Source: Hymenobacter siberiensis (GTDB lineage: Bacteria; Bacteroidota; Bacteroidia; Cytophagales; Hymenobacteraceae). From it: 64,000 nucleotides of DNA. Positions 1 through 7,676 of the stretch are shown one piece after another. Location: contig NZ_JAHLZY020000001.1 in NCBI RefSeq assembly GCF_018967865.2, positions 3,720,001 through 3,784,000 of the forward strand, read 5' to 3'. A program made the position numbers and the translations under genes. A model generated the notes under the pieces. It made no database searches. It saw only the letters and a list, made by a program, of their open reading frames with translations, and was not told where the DNA came from. Within the stretch, counting starts at the first letter, position 1, and each line of letters opens with the position of its first letter.

Positions 1-1406
1 CTCGAAAACGTCGCGCCGTGAATGCCGTCCTTGCCCACCCGGCCACCGGCCATGATGATGCGGTCGCCGGCATCGATATTCTTTTCCCACGAATCCTTAC
101 CCGCAAACTGCATGGGCATCACCGCGCCGGTGCCGCAGTACACCAGCGGCTTGCCAGCATACCGGTCATCAAATACAATGGCGCCGTTCACCGTTGGAAT
201 GCCCGACTTGTTGCCGCCGTCTTCGATACCCTTGCGCACGCCTTCCAGAATGCGGCGCGGGTGCAGCTGCCCGGTCAGTAGCGGCCCATCGTACTCGGGG
301 TTGCCGAAGCACAGCACGTTGGTATTGAACAGCAGCCGCGCGCCGCCGATGCCGGTGGCCAGTGGGTCGCGGTTGTTGCCCAGAATACCCGTGATGGCCC
401 CGCCGTACGGGTCAATCGCCGAGGGCGAGTTGTGCGTTTCCACCTTCCACACGAACAGCGAGTCGGCGTTGATGCGCACCGCGCCGGCGTTGTCGGAGAA
501 TACTTTCACCAACCAGTCGTTGCCGTTGGCGCGCAGCTGGCGGTCTACTTCGGAAGTGGCGTCCTTGATGTAAGTTTTGAAGAGCGAATCAACCTGCTTC
601 TCCTCACCCGTTTCCAGGTCTTTGTAGTTGATGAGGGCCGAAAACTCCTTGTGTTTGCAATGCTCCGACCACGTCTGGGCGATGATTTCCAGCTCGCAAT
701 CCGTGGGGTCAGCGGGCAGGCCGACGGCTTTCCGCTCCTCCTGAGTTTCGGCGGTGGCGAAGTAGTCGCGCACGGCCCGCATCTCCTCCAGGTTCAGCGC
801 ATAGATGTTCTCCCTCGAGAGCTGCACCAGCTCCGCATCAGTACGGCCGGTCAGCGAAATGACTTCGGTGATGGCTTCGGCGCCGCCGCCGGGGCGCGGC
901 GTGTAGTCGCGGATACCATCGGCCACGCGCCCCACTTCCAGCCAGTTGATGAGCTTATTGCCAAGAAGCTCCTCCGCGATACGGCGCAGGTCAGCTTCGG
1001 GCAGGTCGTTTTCAATTAAATAGAGCTTCTTACTGAAAATGTGCTGCGTGTGCACGTCGAGCGGCTCGTTCAGCAGGTCGGCCAGGGCATTTTGGGCCGA
1101 GGTGCCTTCGTCGTCAGTCACGCCGGGGCGGCGGGCTACCAATATATAGGTAGCGAAGCCGGGCGCGGCCGTCAGCTCGTTCAGGCGCACGTCGTGCAGC
1201 ACCGGGTCGGCGAGGCAGCGGGTGGCGAAATCGTGCAGCTGGGTTTCGCTGAGCGGGTAGCGCACCGTGTAGAGGGCGGCGCTGCGCACACGGCCAGTGG
1301 CCAGGCCGAGATGGCGGGCGGCGGCTTCGGCCACGCGCTGGCCGTCGCCGTCGTGCTGGCCGGGTTTCAGGGTAAGCTGAATGGTGTGGGTGGTGTTTTC
1401 GGACAT
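1..1406 (-). CDS. purL: Phosphoribosylformylglycinamidine synthase (PurL), N-terminal part, runs off the left edge
   Basis: Catalyses the ATP- and glutamine-dependent amidation of FGAR to FGAM in cytosolic purine synthesis. Translating the minus strand from the ATG at 1406 gives an uninterrupted reading frame of 468 codons to the window edge. The family signature TWSEHCKHKEF is followed by the ATP-binding region (VETHNSPSAI, GGAITGILGNNRDP) and by DGGNKSGIPTVNGA. Ahead of the catalytic core lie two stretches resembling PurS subunits, at about residues 8-75 (TLKPGQHDGDG) and 85-165 (ARRPGVTDDEG). This suggests a PurS-PurS-PurL fusion rather than a separate purS. The C-terminal half lies outside the window, so whether a glutaminase domain is fused cannot be seen. 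Confidence 0.93.
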   Translation of the reverse strand, partial: MSENTTHTIQLTLKPGQHDGDGQRVAEAAARHLGLATGRVRSAALYTVRYPLSETQLHDFATRCLADPVLHDVRLNELTAAPGFATYILVARRPGVTDDEGTSAQNALADLLNEPLDVHTQHIFSKKLYLIENDLPEADLRRIAEELLGNKLINWLEVGRVADGIRDYTPRPGGGAEAITEVISLTGRTDAELVQLSRENIYALNLEEMRAVRDYFATAETQEERKAVGLPADPTDCELEIIAQTWSEHCKHKEFSALINYKDLETGEEKQVDSLFKTYIKDATSEVDRQLRANGNDWLVKVFSDNAGAVRINADSLFVWKVETHNSPSAIDPYGGAITGILGNNRDPLATGIGGARLLFNTNVLCFGNPEYDGPLLTGQLHPRRILEGVRKGIEDGGNKSGIPTVNGAIVFDDRYAGKPLVYCGTGAVMPMQFAGKDSWEKNIDAGDRIIMAGGRVGKDGIHGATFS

Positions 1407-1433
1407 TGAGAAAATCAGAACGTCAGCGAAACA

Positions 1434-1560
1434 ACGTCATGCTGAGCGGAGCGCAGCGGAGTCGAAGCATCTCGCTTGTGACAGTAAATCAATCGTTGTA
1501 ACATCATTGGTTAGTGGTTGCAAGCGAGATGTTTCGACTTCGCTGCGCTCAACATGACGT
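1434..1560. repeat. Intergenic inverted repeat of the CGTCAT-ended family
   Basis: Two arms of about 45 bases, starting ACGTCATGCTGAGCG on the left and ending with its near reverse complement on the right, flank a loop of about 35 bases. The arms are imperfect: the right arm lacks about five bases of the left. The element fills the gap between purL and pyrE. Similar elements occur at 25793, 30811, 54434 and 62537. Confidence 0.8.
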
Positions 1561-1562
1561 AC

Positions 1563-2189
1563 TCAAAACGCTTTCTCCGGCCGGCTGCCGGGCTTCACTA
1601 CCGGCACGCCGGCAGCACACAGGGGGCAACTCTCGGGGGCAAAGGTCGCTGCCTGCACCGAAAGCAGCGCGAAATGCGGGAAATCCAGCCCGCCCTTTCC
1701 GCCCGTGCGGTCAATCAGCGAAGCCACGGCCAGCACCTCTGCACCCATAGCACGCAGCACCTTAGCTACTTCCAGGGTACTTTTGCCGGTCGTCACTACA
1801 TCTTCGGCAATAACCACTCTTTCACCCGGCTCGATGGTGAAGCCACGCCGCAGGGCCATCTGTCCGTCCGCGTCGCGCTCGGTGAAGATGCCGGGCACGC
1901 CCAGCTGCCGGGCCAGCTCGTAGCCAATCACCACGCCGCCCATGGCGGGGCCTACCACCACGTCGGGCTGCAGGCCGGCAGCCTGAATCTGGCCAGCCAG
2001 CGCGGCGGCGGCCGGTGCGGCCAGCTCCGGGCGGCGCAGGAAGCGGGCGCACTGCACGTAGGTATCGGAGTGCAGGCCCGACGACAGTCGGAAGTGCCCA
2101 CGCAACAAGGCATCTTCCTGATGCAGCTGCCCGGTCAGCAGCTCGGCATCGAGGGCAATGGGCGAATGAGCTTGGGTGGTTTCAGTCAT
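1563..2189 (-). CDS. pyrE: Orotate phosphoribosyltransferase
   Basis: Transfers phosphoribosyl from PRPP to orotate, giving OMP, the fifth step of pyrimidine synthesis in the cytosol. The PRPP-binding motif VVIAEDVVTTGKST is clear, and the substrate loop region (ERDADGQMALRRGF) precedes it. I chose the ATG at 2189 (MTETTQAHSP). An upstream ATG at 2210 would add seven residues but lies inside the terminator stem region and is less family-like. At 208 residues the length is normal. The gene follows pyrF in the same direction, but a terminator hairpin lies between them, so pyrE may also have its own promoter. Confidence 0.93.
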   Translation of the reverse strand: MTETTQAHSPIALDAELLTGQLHQEDALLRGHFRLSSGLHSDTYVQCARFLRRPELAAPAAAALAGQIQAAGLQPDVVVGPAMGGVVIGYELARQLGVPGIFTERDADGQMALRRGFTIEPGERVVIAEDVVTTGKSTLEVAKVLRAMGAEVLAVASLIDRTGGKGGLDFPHFALLSVQAATFAPESCPLCAAGVPVVKPGSRPEKAF

Positions 2190-2212
2190 TTGATTCAGAA
2201 AGACTAACATGC

Positions 2213-2238
2213 AAAAAGCCGCGGTGAAGCGGCTTTTT
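2213..2238 (-). terminator. Rho-independent terminator after pyrF
   Basis: A 10-bp perfect stem (AAAAAGCCGC / GCGGCTTTTT) with a 6-base loop lies directly after the pyrF stop at 2242. A-tract and T-tract on opposite sides make it potentially bidirectional. Confidence 0.8.
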
Positions 2239-2241
2239 AGT

Positions 2242-3021
2242 TCAGGCGTGGGTCGGGCTCGTTACGGCCCGGAATTCGTTGATTTGTTCCTGAAGCTCCC
2301 GGGCAGCGGCTCCAGCATCGGGAGCCTGCCAGATTCCCCGCGAGGAATTGATGAGCAGGCCGCTGCCATCCTGCCGCAGGCCGGCCCGCAGCGTGGCCGA
2401 AAGGTCGCCGCCCTGCACCCCGATGCCCGGCACCAGGAACCATTGCTCGGAGCAGGCGGCGCGGAGCTTGGCCACGGTGGCCGGCTCGGTTGCGCCTACT
2501 ACCAGGCCCACGGTCGAGTCGGGTATTTCCTCGTCCATGAGCTTAGCCAGGCGGGCGGCCCAGTCGCTGATGGAGCCACCGCGCGTCATGGCCGCGTCCT
2601 GCAGGCCGTGCTGGGGCTTATTGGAGGTTTTCGCGAGGGAGAAAACGATTTTGCCGGGCCGGGCGAAGGGCCGAATGGTGTCGTCGCCCATATAGGGGTT
2701 CACGGTCACGCCGTCGGCACCCACAATGTCATAGGAGAAGCGGGCGTACTGCTCAGCCGTGTTGGCGATGTCACCGAATTTGCCGTCCAGAATCACCGGA
2801 ATGTCCTTCGGGATATCGCGCACGGTTTGCTGGAGCAGGGCCACTCCGTTTTCACGGCTCAGAAAGAACGCAAGGTTGGGCTTGAACGCAGCCGCGTAGG
2901 GCGCGGCCTGGGCAATTACTTCGCCCAGACGGCGGGCCACGGTGACATCGTCACCGGTGGGGTCGAGGCCGACACAGAGCAGGGAATTAGCGGCTTGAAC
3001 GCGGGCAATGAGCTTTTCCAT
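2242..3021 (-). CDS. pyrF: Orotidine-5'-phosphate decarboxylase (type 2)
   Basis: Decarboxylates OMP to UMP, the last step of de novo pyrimidine synthesis. The protein has 259 residues. The catalytic segment is DGKFGDIANTA, which keeps the Asp-x-Lys-x-x-Asp pattern. The phosphate-binding end carries VPGIGVQGGD and LINSSRGI. The length and the FKPNLAFF opening fit the longer type 2 family. The gene lies 174 bases downstream of the dihydroorotate-dehydrogenase-like gene and upstream of pyrE, all in the same direction, making a pyrimidine group. It starts at the only ATG that fits the family N-terminus (MEKLIARV). Confidence 0.94.
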   Translation of the reverse strand: MEKLIARVQAANSLLCVGLDPTGDDVTVARRLGEVIAQAAPYAAAFKPNLAFFLSRENGVALLQQTVRDIPKDIPVILDGKFGDIANTAEQYARFSYDIVGADGVTVNPYMGDDTIRPFARPGKIVFSLAKTSNKPQHGLQDAAMTRGGSISDWAARLAKLMDEEIPDSTVGLVVGATEPATVAKLRAACSEQWFLVPGIGVQGGDLSATLRAGLRQDGSGLLINSSRGIWQAPDAGAAARELQEQINEFRAVTSPTHA

Positions 3022-3195
3022 AGAAATTTATTAATATGTTGAATATGAAAATGTGCGGAATGTGTGACCGGGGCTGCCCAATTCTTCACACGGACAACAA
3101 ATCTTTGAACCGCCCTGCTGGACGCAACATGATGGCCCTGAAACCATTACTGGCCTCTGTCATCAACTTTATTTTCCATATTTCGCACATTTTTC

Positions 3196-4044
3196 TCATT
3201 TTCCCACATTTTCTATCTGCGCCACCTCGGTCGCCAGCCGCGCCGAGAGGCCCGGCGACAACCATTCGCCGCTGGCCACCTGCACGGCCTGCGCTCCTAC
3301 GCGCAAGTAGTCCTGCACGTCGCGCAGCGTAAAAATGCCGCCCGTACCGAAGATGGGCAGCATCAGTTTCTCGTCATTGGCCAGCTCCCACACGCAGCGC
3401 TGGGCCAGTGGCCGCAGCGCCTCGCCCGAGAGGCCACCGACCAGCGGCGCGGCAGCGCGGTCGGTGGGCAGGTGCAATACCTTCAAGGTATTGGTAGCAG
3501 CCAGGGCGGTCGCGCCGCCCTCCTGCGCCGCCAGGGCCAAGCCCCGGATGTGGTCGGGCCACGGCGGCAGCTTTACAATCACGGCCGCATCGTCGCGCAG
3601 CTCGTTGCGCACGGCCTCGGTGGCCTCGCGCACGAAGCGGGCTGTTATATCGGCCCCCGAGCCGCCGGCCGGTACGGTAATGTATACCTCCACCCCAGCC
3701 AGTTGCTCGCCCACTTCCCGTTGCAGGTAGCGGGCAATTTTACGGAAGCCCGGCACGCCCGGCGCCGTAATGCTCACAAATACCGGCACGCCGAAACGGC
3801 GCAGGCGCGGCAGGTGCTCCTGCACTAGCCCTTCGGCCCCTTCGATGCGCAGGTCGGTGCGGTTGAGCAGGGTTTGGTCGGCGACCTGCAGGATGCCTTC
3901 GTCGCCGGGCAGGCCGGCGCGGGGCTCCATGGTCACGGTTTTGGTAAAAATCGCCCCCAGCTGCTCGTAACCCTCGCCGCCGAGCTCCCACGGGGCCGCC
4001 GCCAGGCACACCGCATTCTGTAACGTTATGGCTCCGAGTTTCAT
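3196..4044 (-). CDS. Class 1 dihydroorotate dehydrogenase-like flavoprotein with substituted catalytic loop
   Basis: The 282-residue TIM-barrel protein has clear class 1 DHOD landmarks: FTKTVTMEPRAG near residue 33, VIVKLPPW in mid-protein, GGLSGEALRP, and the FMN phosphate motif GTGGI near the C-terminus. Its position beside pyrF and pyrE argues for dihydroorotate oxidation. However, the loop that normally reads N-x-S-C-P-N is YITVPAGG here (residues 121-128). The catalytic Cys/Ser position is Val124 and the conserved Asn is Ala126. It could be a diverged active enzyme with another base, a related flavoenzyme, or an inactive paralogue. I therefore give no pyrD symbol. Confidence 0.78.
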   Translation of the reverse strand: MKLGAITLQNAVCLAAAPWELGGEGYEQLGAIFTKTVTMEPRAGLPGDEGILQVADQTLLNRTDLRIEGAEGLVQEHLPRLRRFGVPVFVSITAPGVPGFRKIARYLQREVGEQLAGVEVYITVPAGGSGADITARFVREATEAVRNELRDDAAVIVKLPPWPDHIRGLALAAQEGGATALAATNTLKVLHLPTDRAAAPLVGGLSGEALRPLAQRCVWELANDEKLMLPIFGTGGIFTLRDVQDYLRVGAQAVQVASGEWLSPGLSARLATEVAQIENVGK

Positions 4045-4161
4045 ATTGATTTGAGCTGTTAGCTAATAGCTGTTGCCTACTAGCTCTTTATACAAGATAC
4101 TAACAGCCAACGGAATTTTCCACAAACTAACAGCTAAGAGCCATCAGCTAATGGCCAGAAT
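4045..4161. repeat. AT-rich spacer with TAGCTGTTAGC-type repeats
   Basis: The gap between the synthetase-like gene and the DHOD-like gene contains several direct and inverted copies of a short motif (GCTGTTAGCTAATAGC at the left, ACAGCTAAGAGCC and CAGCTAATGG at the right). No gene is visible. The arms could form a weak hairpin serving as a terminator for the gene at 4162. Confidence 0.45.
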
Positions 4162-5199
4162 TTAGATAATGTTGTCGCGGTTAATCAGGAACGGCACGCA
4201 CTCGCGGATGTCCGTCTGACCGAGGATGAACTGGGCCACGCGGGCCATGCCCACACCGGCACCCGAGTGCAGCTTCACGTCGTGCTCTTCGTGGAAGCCG
4301 AGGTACCCCTCGAAGTCTTCCAGCTTCATGCCCTGGCGGATGAGGCCGGCCAGCATCGAGCTGGTTTCCAGCTTGTGGCGCAGCTTGGCACCGTTGAACT
4401 CCCGCTCGGCCGAACCAGCCGACTCGCCGGCCAGCGGCAGCAGCAGGTCCGACGAGTTCACCACGCGGGGGTCGTCGTCGTTGTTGCGCATGTTGAAGAA
4501 CTTGATGTCGGCCGGGTAGTGCGTGATGAAGATGGGACCCTCCAGCTCGGTGAGGCGGTTTTCTTCGGCAGCACCCAGGTCGTCGCCCCACTGCAGCTCG
4601 GGAAATCCTTCGGGCTTGAGGCGCTCGATGGCATCGGCGTAGGTCATGCGCTTAAAGGTGAGGTCTTTGATGTCCTCAGCATCGCGGCCAAACAGGGCCA
4701 GCTCCTTGGCGCACTTGGTGGCTACTTCGTTGGCGGCGGTGCGCACAATGCCGCTCAGGTGGCCCAGCAGTTCGTCGAGGTCGCCGAGGTGCTCAATTTC
4801 GAACAGGGTGAACTGCGCCAAGCGGCGATTATCAGCGTTCAGCTCCTTGCGGAAGCTCTGGATTTCGCCGCACACGCGGCCGCCTTCCACGGCCTGGGTC
4901 AGCATTTCGATGTAGAGCTGGTTCGACTGGGGCAGGAACATCTTCTTGCCGTCGTACCAGTCCAGCGTAAACAGGGTGTCAGTGTTTTCGCAAGCACCGG
5001 TCACGCCCACAATGTGGGGCATGTTGTGTACAGTCACGAAGCCTTCCTGCTCGCAGTACTTGCGGGCGCCGCGCATCATGGCATCCCATACTTTGATTAC
5101 CGCCATGCGCTTGGGGTCGGTGCTCAGGTTGCGGTTGCCGGCGTGGGCCGAGGAGAGGGTAGCGGCGGCTACCTTGGGGGCGAGGGTGTTGGTGTCCAT
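4162..5199 (-). CDS. Class IIb aminoacyl-tRNA-synthetase-like protein, probable AS-AR type asparagine synthetase
   Basis: The 345-residue protein is a catalytic core of the AspRS/AsnRS family. Motif 2 reads FRKELNADNRRLAQF followed by TLFEIEH, the middle carries GPIFITHYPADIKFFNMR, and motif 3 is GAGVGMARVAQFILG with its Arg kept. The N-terminal OB-fold anticodon-binding domain of true synthetases is absent. Proteins with this architecture are known in archaea as asparagine synthetases derived from AspRS (AS-AR), which make Asn from Asp, ammonia and ATP. The same role here is inference. The gene is preceded by a promoter, a structured RNA and a terminator (5264-5470), which suggests regulation by attenuation. 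Confidence 0.72.
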   Translation of the reverse strand: MDTNTLAPKVAAATLSSAHAGNRNLSTDPKRMAVIKVWDAMMRGARKYCEQEGFVTVHNMPHIVGVTGACENTDTLFTLDWYDGKKMFLPQSNQLYIEMLTQAVEGGRVCGEIQSFRKELNADNRRLAQFTLFEIEHLGDLDELLGHLSGIVRTAANEVATKCAKELALFGRDAEDIKDLTFKRMTYADAIERLKPEGFPELQWGDDLGAAEENRLTELEGPIFITHYPADIKFFNMRNNDDDPRVVNSSDLLLPLAGESAGSAEREFNGAKLRHKLETSSMLAGLIRQGMKLEDFEGYLGFHEEHDVKLHSGAGVGMARVAQFILGQTDIRECVPFLINRDNII

Positions 5200-5263
5200 A
5201 AGATATTAGTTAAAAGCGGGTTTAGACTAAAAAGCTAGGGAGAAAACCGAACCAACTACGCAC

Positions 5264-5292
5264 AAAAAAACCGTTTCGGAATCCGAAACGGT
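5264..5292 (-). terminator. Strong intrinsic terminator ending the candidate RNA
   Basis: A 10-bp perfect stem (ACCGTTTCGG / CCGAAACGGT) with a 3-base loop is followed on the minus strand by seven T residues. It lies between the promoter at 5441 and the start codon at 5199, so transcription must read through it to reach the gene. Confidence 0.8.
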
Positions 5293-5435
5293 GGCGGGGC
5301 AATAACCAGAAAAAACAGCGGAAATAGCGGCGGCAAAATCGGTAAAACCGACGGCAGCAAAGACCTTCCGGTCCTCTCGCGGGTCGCTGTTGAGCAGGGT
5401 CCCGCGCTCTATCAACTGGTGTTTTGGTTGAAGCA
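5264..5435 (-). ncRNA. Candidate structured leader or small RNA upstream of the synthetase-like gene
   Basis: A near-consensus Bacteroidota promoter (5441-5470) would start a transcript of about 170 bases ending at a strong terminator (5264-5292). The RNA contains several strong helices. One is a CGCGGG/CCCGCG hairpin with an inner CTG/CAG stem. Another is GACC-GGAA-GGTC, a GNRA-capped hairpin. A third is TCGGT/ACCGA. The GGAA hairpin can also pair with the left arm of the terminator (CCGGAAGGU with ACC-G-UUUCGG, one bulge), giving a possible antiterminator. Reading frames through it are poor and overlap the terminator, so it is probably non-coding. It could be an independent sRNA or a leader of the gene starting 64 bases downstream. 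I recognise no known family. Confidence 0.5.
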
Positions 5436-5440
5436 CGATG

Positions 5441-5470
5441 CAAAATTACGGAATGTTTACGCCGGGCAAA
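5441..5470 (-). promoter_or_regulatory. Bacteroidota-type promoter of the candidate RNA
   Basis: On the minus strand TTTG (5470-5467) is followed after 18 bases by TAATTTTG (5448-5441), a perfect match to the -7 consensus TAnnTTTG with the usual -33 element at nearly the usual spacing. Start is expected near 5435. Confidence 0.7.
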
Positions 5471-5668
5471 CATTGGTAATGTTACCTTTTTGTTGGGTAC
5501 TTATTTTTCAACTTTCATTTTCGCCCTAACTGGCTAATCGACCCACTCTTCACTCTGCTTTTTTGCTTCGGAAAAAATTCGGGCCTTCGTAACTAATTGC
5601 TTTGCAAGGACAACGTACCGTAACTTTGACTGTTTATTCCGGATATGTAGCCTTCATCTGCATTCAGC

Positions 5669-5721
5669 GGAAAGTAAAAAGCCCCTGAAATACACGGTAT
5701 TTCAGGGGCTTTTTACTTTCC
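5669..5721. terminator. Bidirectional terminator with 24-bp perfect arms
   Basis: Two perfect 24-base arms surround a 5-base loop (CACGG), with the core GCCCCTGAAATA and A- or T-tracts built into the stem. It lies 72 bases after the stop of the nuclease gene at 5793 and probably ends that transcript. A TAACTTTG motif at 5621-5628 on the plus strand could drive a transcript of about 90 bases into the same hairpin. That reading is weak because no -33 element is correctly spaced. Confidence 0.8.
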
Positions 5722-5792
5722 GGCCGGCTTACTTGCTATAACTGTAATTAATCGGCCAGAAACCGGGCGACAATTGTAATTATGGCCACAAC

Positions 5793-6680
5793 TCAGCTGG
5801 TAGGGCCGGTGTCTACGTTCGACTCAATGGTGCTCTGCACGGTGGTGCTCACGGCCGAGAGAATATCATAGCCCGTAGCGGCTTCAATGGCGTTTACCGT
5901 GGTGCGATAAGCGCCCCAGGCCGTACCGATGGAGTTATTGTTGGGCATGTCCACGGCGATAACGCGGGTGCTGGTAGTTACGCGGCCGGCGTCGCCGGTG
6001 CCCTCGGGCAGCACCACCATCACCTTCCAGCAATTGCTGGGCACAGTGATGCGGCCGCTGCTAATGGTGGTGGCGTAGCCATTGGAGCCGGTGCCGCCGC
6101 TGCCGTAGCTGCCGGCAATGATGTAGACTTCGTTGCCGGCATTCACCAGGGTACGGGCGTAGTTCTCGAGGCCGGCCCAGGTTTGCTGGTTGTTGATGGG
6201 GGCCTGGGGCATCATATTCGTCATCAGAAAGGTGGCCGTGTTGTCGGCTACCGAGCCGGTGCGGTCGGCCGAGGGGCAGTTGTGGCCACGGTCGAAGCCC
6301 GAGCCCGAGTAGCTGGTGCTGCCTACGTGGTACCAGCTGCTGGGCAGGCTGGCATCGGAAGCGAAATTATCCTGGCGGGCGGTAGTGCCCAGCCAGGCGC
6401 TGCTCAGGTGCCAGCTCACCCAGTTCGGCTTGCCCTTATCGCGGCTGTACGAGAGGGTATACTGGGTTTTGGTCATCAGGTAGTTGTTGGGCGAGTTGGT
6501 GGCGTCGGTCACGGCGCCGCTGGGGTTGCCCATGGCCAGGTTGTTGTCGCGGGTGGCATCCTGGTTTACGGTGGCGGCAATGGGCTGCTGGCTGGGGGCT
6601 ACTTGCTCGGTGCGCGAGCACGACGCGGCCAGGGTCAGGAGCAGCGCGGCGCTGCTGATGCGGGTAATGGTTTGCTTCAT
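5793..6680 (-). CDS. Secreted DNA/RNA non-specific endonuclease (NucA/EndA family), lipoprotein
   Basis: The 295-residue protein starts with a hydrophobic signal and a lipobox-like LAASC near residue 21, so it is likely exported and lipid-anchored. The catalytic motif of the beta-beta-alpha metal nucleases is intact: GFDRGHNCPSADR with the His general base, followed by FLMTNMMPQAPINNQQTW with the metal-binding Asn. It should cut DNA and RNA without sequence preference, for nutrient scavenging or defence. It is monocistronic, with the perfect hairpin at 5669-5721 downstream. A near-consensus -7 box (GAATTTTG) lies about 40 bases upstream of the start. Confidence 0.9.
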   Translation of the reverse strand: MKQTITRISSAALLLTLAASCSRTEQVAPSQQPIAATVNQDATRDNNLAMGNPSGAVTDATNSPNNYLMTKTQYTLSYSRDKGKPNWVSWHLSSAWLGTTARQDNFASDASLPSSWYHVGSTSYSGSGFDRGHNCPSADRTGSVADNTATFLMTNMMPQAPINNQQTWAGLENYARTLVNAGNEVYIIAGSYGSGGTGSNGYATTISSGRITVPSNCWKVMVVLPEGTGDAGRVTTSTRVIAVDMPNNNSIGTAWGAYRTTVNAIEAATGYDILSAVSTTVQSTIESNVDTGPTS

Positions 6681-6887
6681 AAAAACAGGCAGGCAATGAG
6701 TTTTTGAATGATGACCGCAAAATTCCCTCTTTGGGATTGCCTCACCACCACCGTAATATTAACGCTACATTACCAATTGCCTAAATATTAGAGCATCAAC
6801 ATTTTGGCATTCGCTTTACAACAATTAAAAATCATAATTTACCTGTTTATTATTCAGACATATGCGCTCTGCCTTGTCACTTCGGTA

Positions 6888-7676
6888 TTAGTTGGTTGGC
6901 AAGGCGGCGGGCCAGGGCCTGCCTAAACGACTGCCAATCAGCCTCACGGAAAACAGAAAGTCCCGCTGGCAATGCGCCAACGGGACTTTCTGCAAAGGGC
7001 CTGCGGTGTGCTGTTGGCCGCTAATTATCAGGCGTTGCGTAGCCAGCCGCTGTCCGGCAGCATCGCGTAGCACTACATGGTAGAGGCCGGGAGCCAACCT
7101 GGGCAATTCCAGACCGGTAGTGACCTGGCCCACGGGCTGCTGGCTCACCAGCTGGCCCATTTCCGAATACGTCTGCACCAGGCCGCCCCCGGCCGGCATG
7201 TTCACAAAATGCACCTTCACGGCCTGGGCATCGGGGGCGGGGTTGGGGTAGGTTTCGAGCTGCGGCACGGCCACTGCTTTGGCTACCGCCACCACCACTA
7301 CGGACGAGAAGGACTGGGTGCTACCGTTATCAACCTGCCGCAGGCGGTAGTAGAGGGTGCTGACGCCCAGGTTGCCGGCTTCAGCATCGCGGAGCTTGTA
7401 GCCGAGGGGGCTAGTGCTGCTGCCGGCTGCCGCTACCTAGCCCACGGCCTGAAAGGCGGTTTCGCCGCCCGTGGAGCGCTCCACGGCAAAGTAGCTGCTG
7501 TTTTTCTCGGTGGCCGTGGTCCAGCTCAGGTCGGTGGTGGCGTTGTTCCACTTGCCTACAAAGGTTGTCAGCTCCACGGGCAGGGGCACAATGGTGGTAA
7601 TAATGCCCCCGGCCAGGTTATCGGCAAAGGCCTGAAACACGTTGATGTTTACGCCCAGGGCCGCCGTTGAGGAATA
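6888..7676 (-). pseudogene. 3' remnant of a T9SS-secreted protein with an in-frame nonsense codon
   Basis: One minus-strand frame runs from about 7676 to 6888, broken only by a TAG at 7437-7439. Before the stop it reads LPVELTTFVGKWNN and then FAVERSTGGETAFQAVG. After it comes VAAAGSSTSPLGYKLRD, then LYYRLRQVD, then a T9SS sorting domain (YPNPAPDAQ, LPRLAPGLYHVVL). Related proteins have Trp where the stop falls (VGWVA), so a TGG to TAG change is likely. The N-terminal bulk of the ancestral cargo is missing: a TGA lies in frame just upstream of 7676. The natural stop after LIISGQ is also lost. Confidence 0.8.
6954..6992 (-). terminator. Terminator-like hairpin at the end of the decayed T9SS gene
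   Basis: The outer stem CAGAAAGTCCCG / CGGGACTTTCTG encloses a second stem TGGC/GCCA. It sits where the 3' end of the ancestral gene should be and is now overrun by the open frame. Confidence 0.65.

Noticed and set aside
4267..5238. 323-residue open frame antisense to the synthetase-like gene
   Set aside because: Shadow frame in GC-rich sequence; the minus-strand protein has clear class IIb motifs and the plus frame has no recognisable family.
5355..5385. GGAA-capped hairpin considered as the SRP (4.5S) RNA core
   Set aside because: The tetraloop matches but the flanking asymmetric-loop consensus (GCAGCC after GGAAGG) is absent.
5200..5435. T-box leader for the synthetase-like gene
   Set aside because: The T-box consensus AGGGTGG is missing and T-boxes are not expected in this phylum.
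5227..5436. 69- and 83-residue minus-strand frames within the candidate RNA
   Set aside because: Both run through the terminator stem and have no family features; the promoter lies directly at their start, leaving no leader.
5621..5721. Plus-strand small RNA from TAACTTTG to the 24-bp hairpin
   Set aside because: No -33 element at correct spacing; the hairpin is explained as terminator of the nuclease gene.
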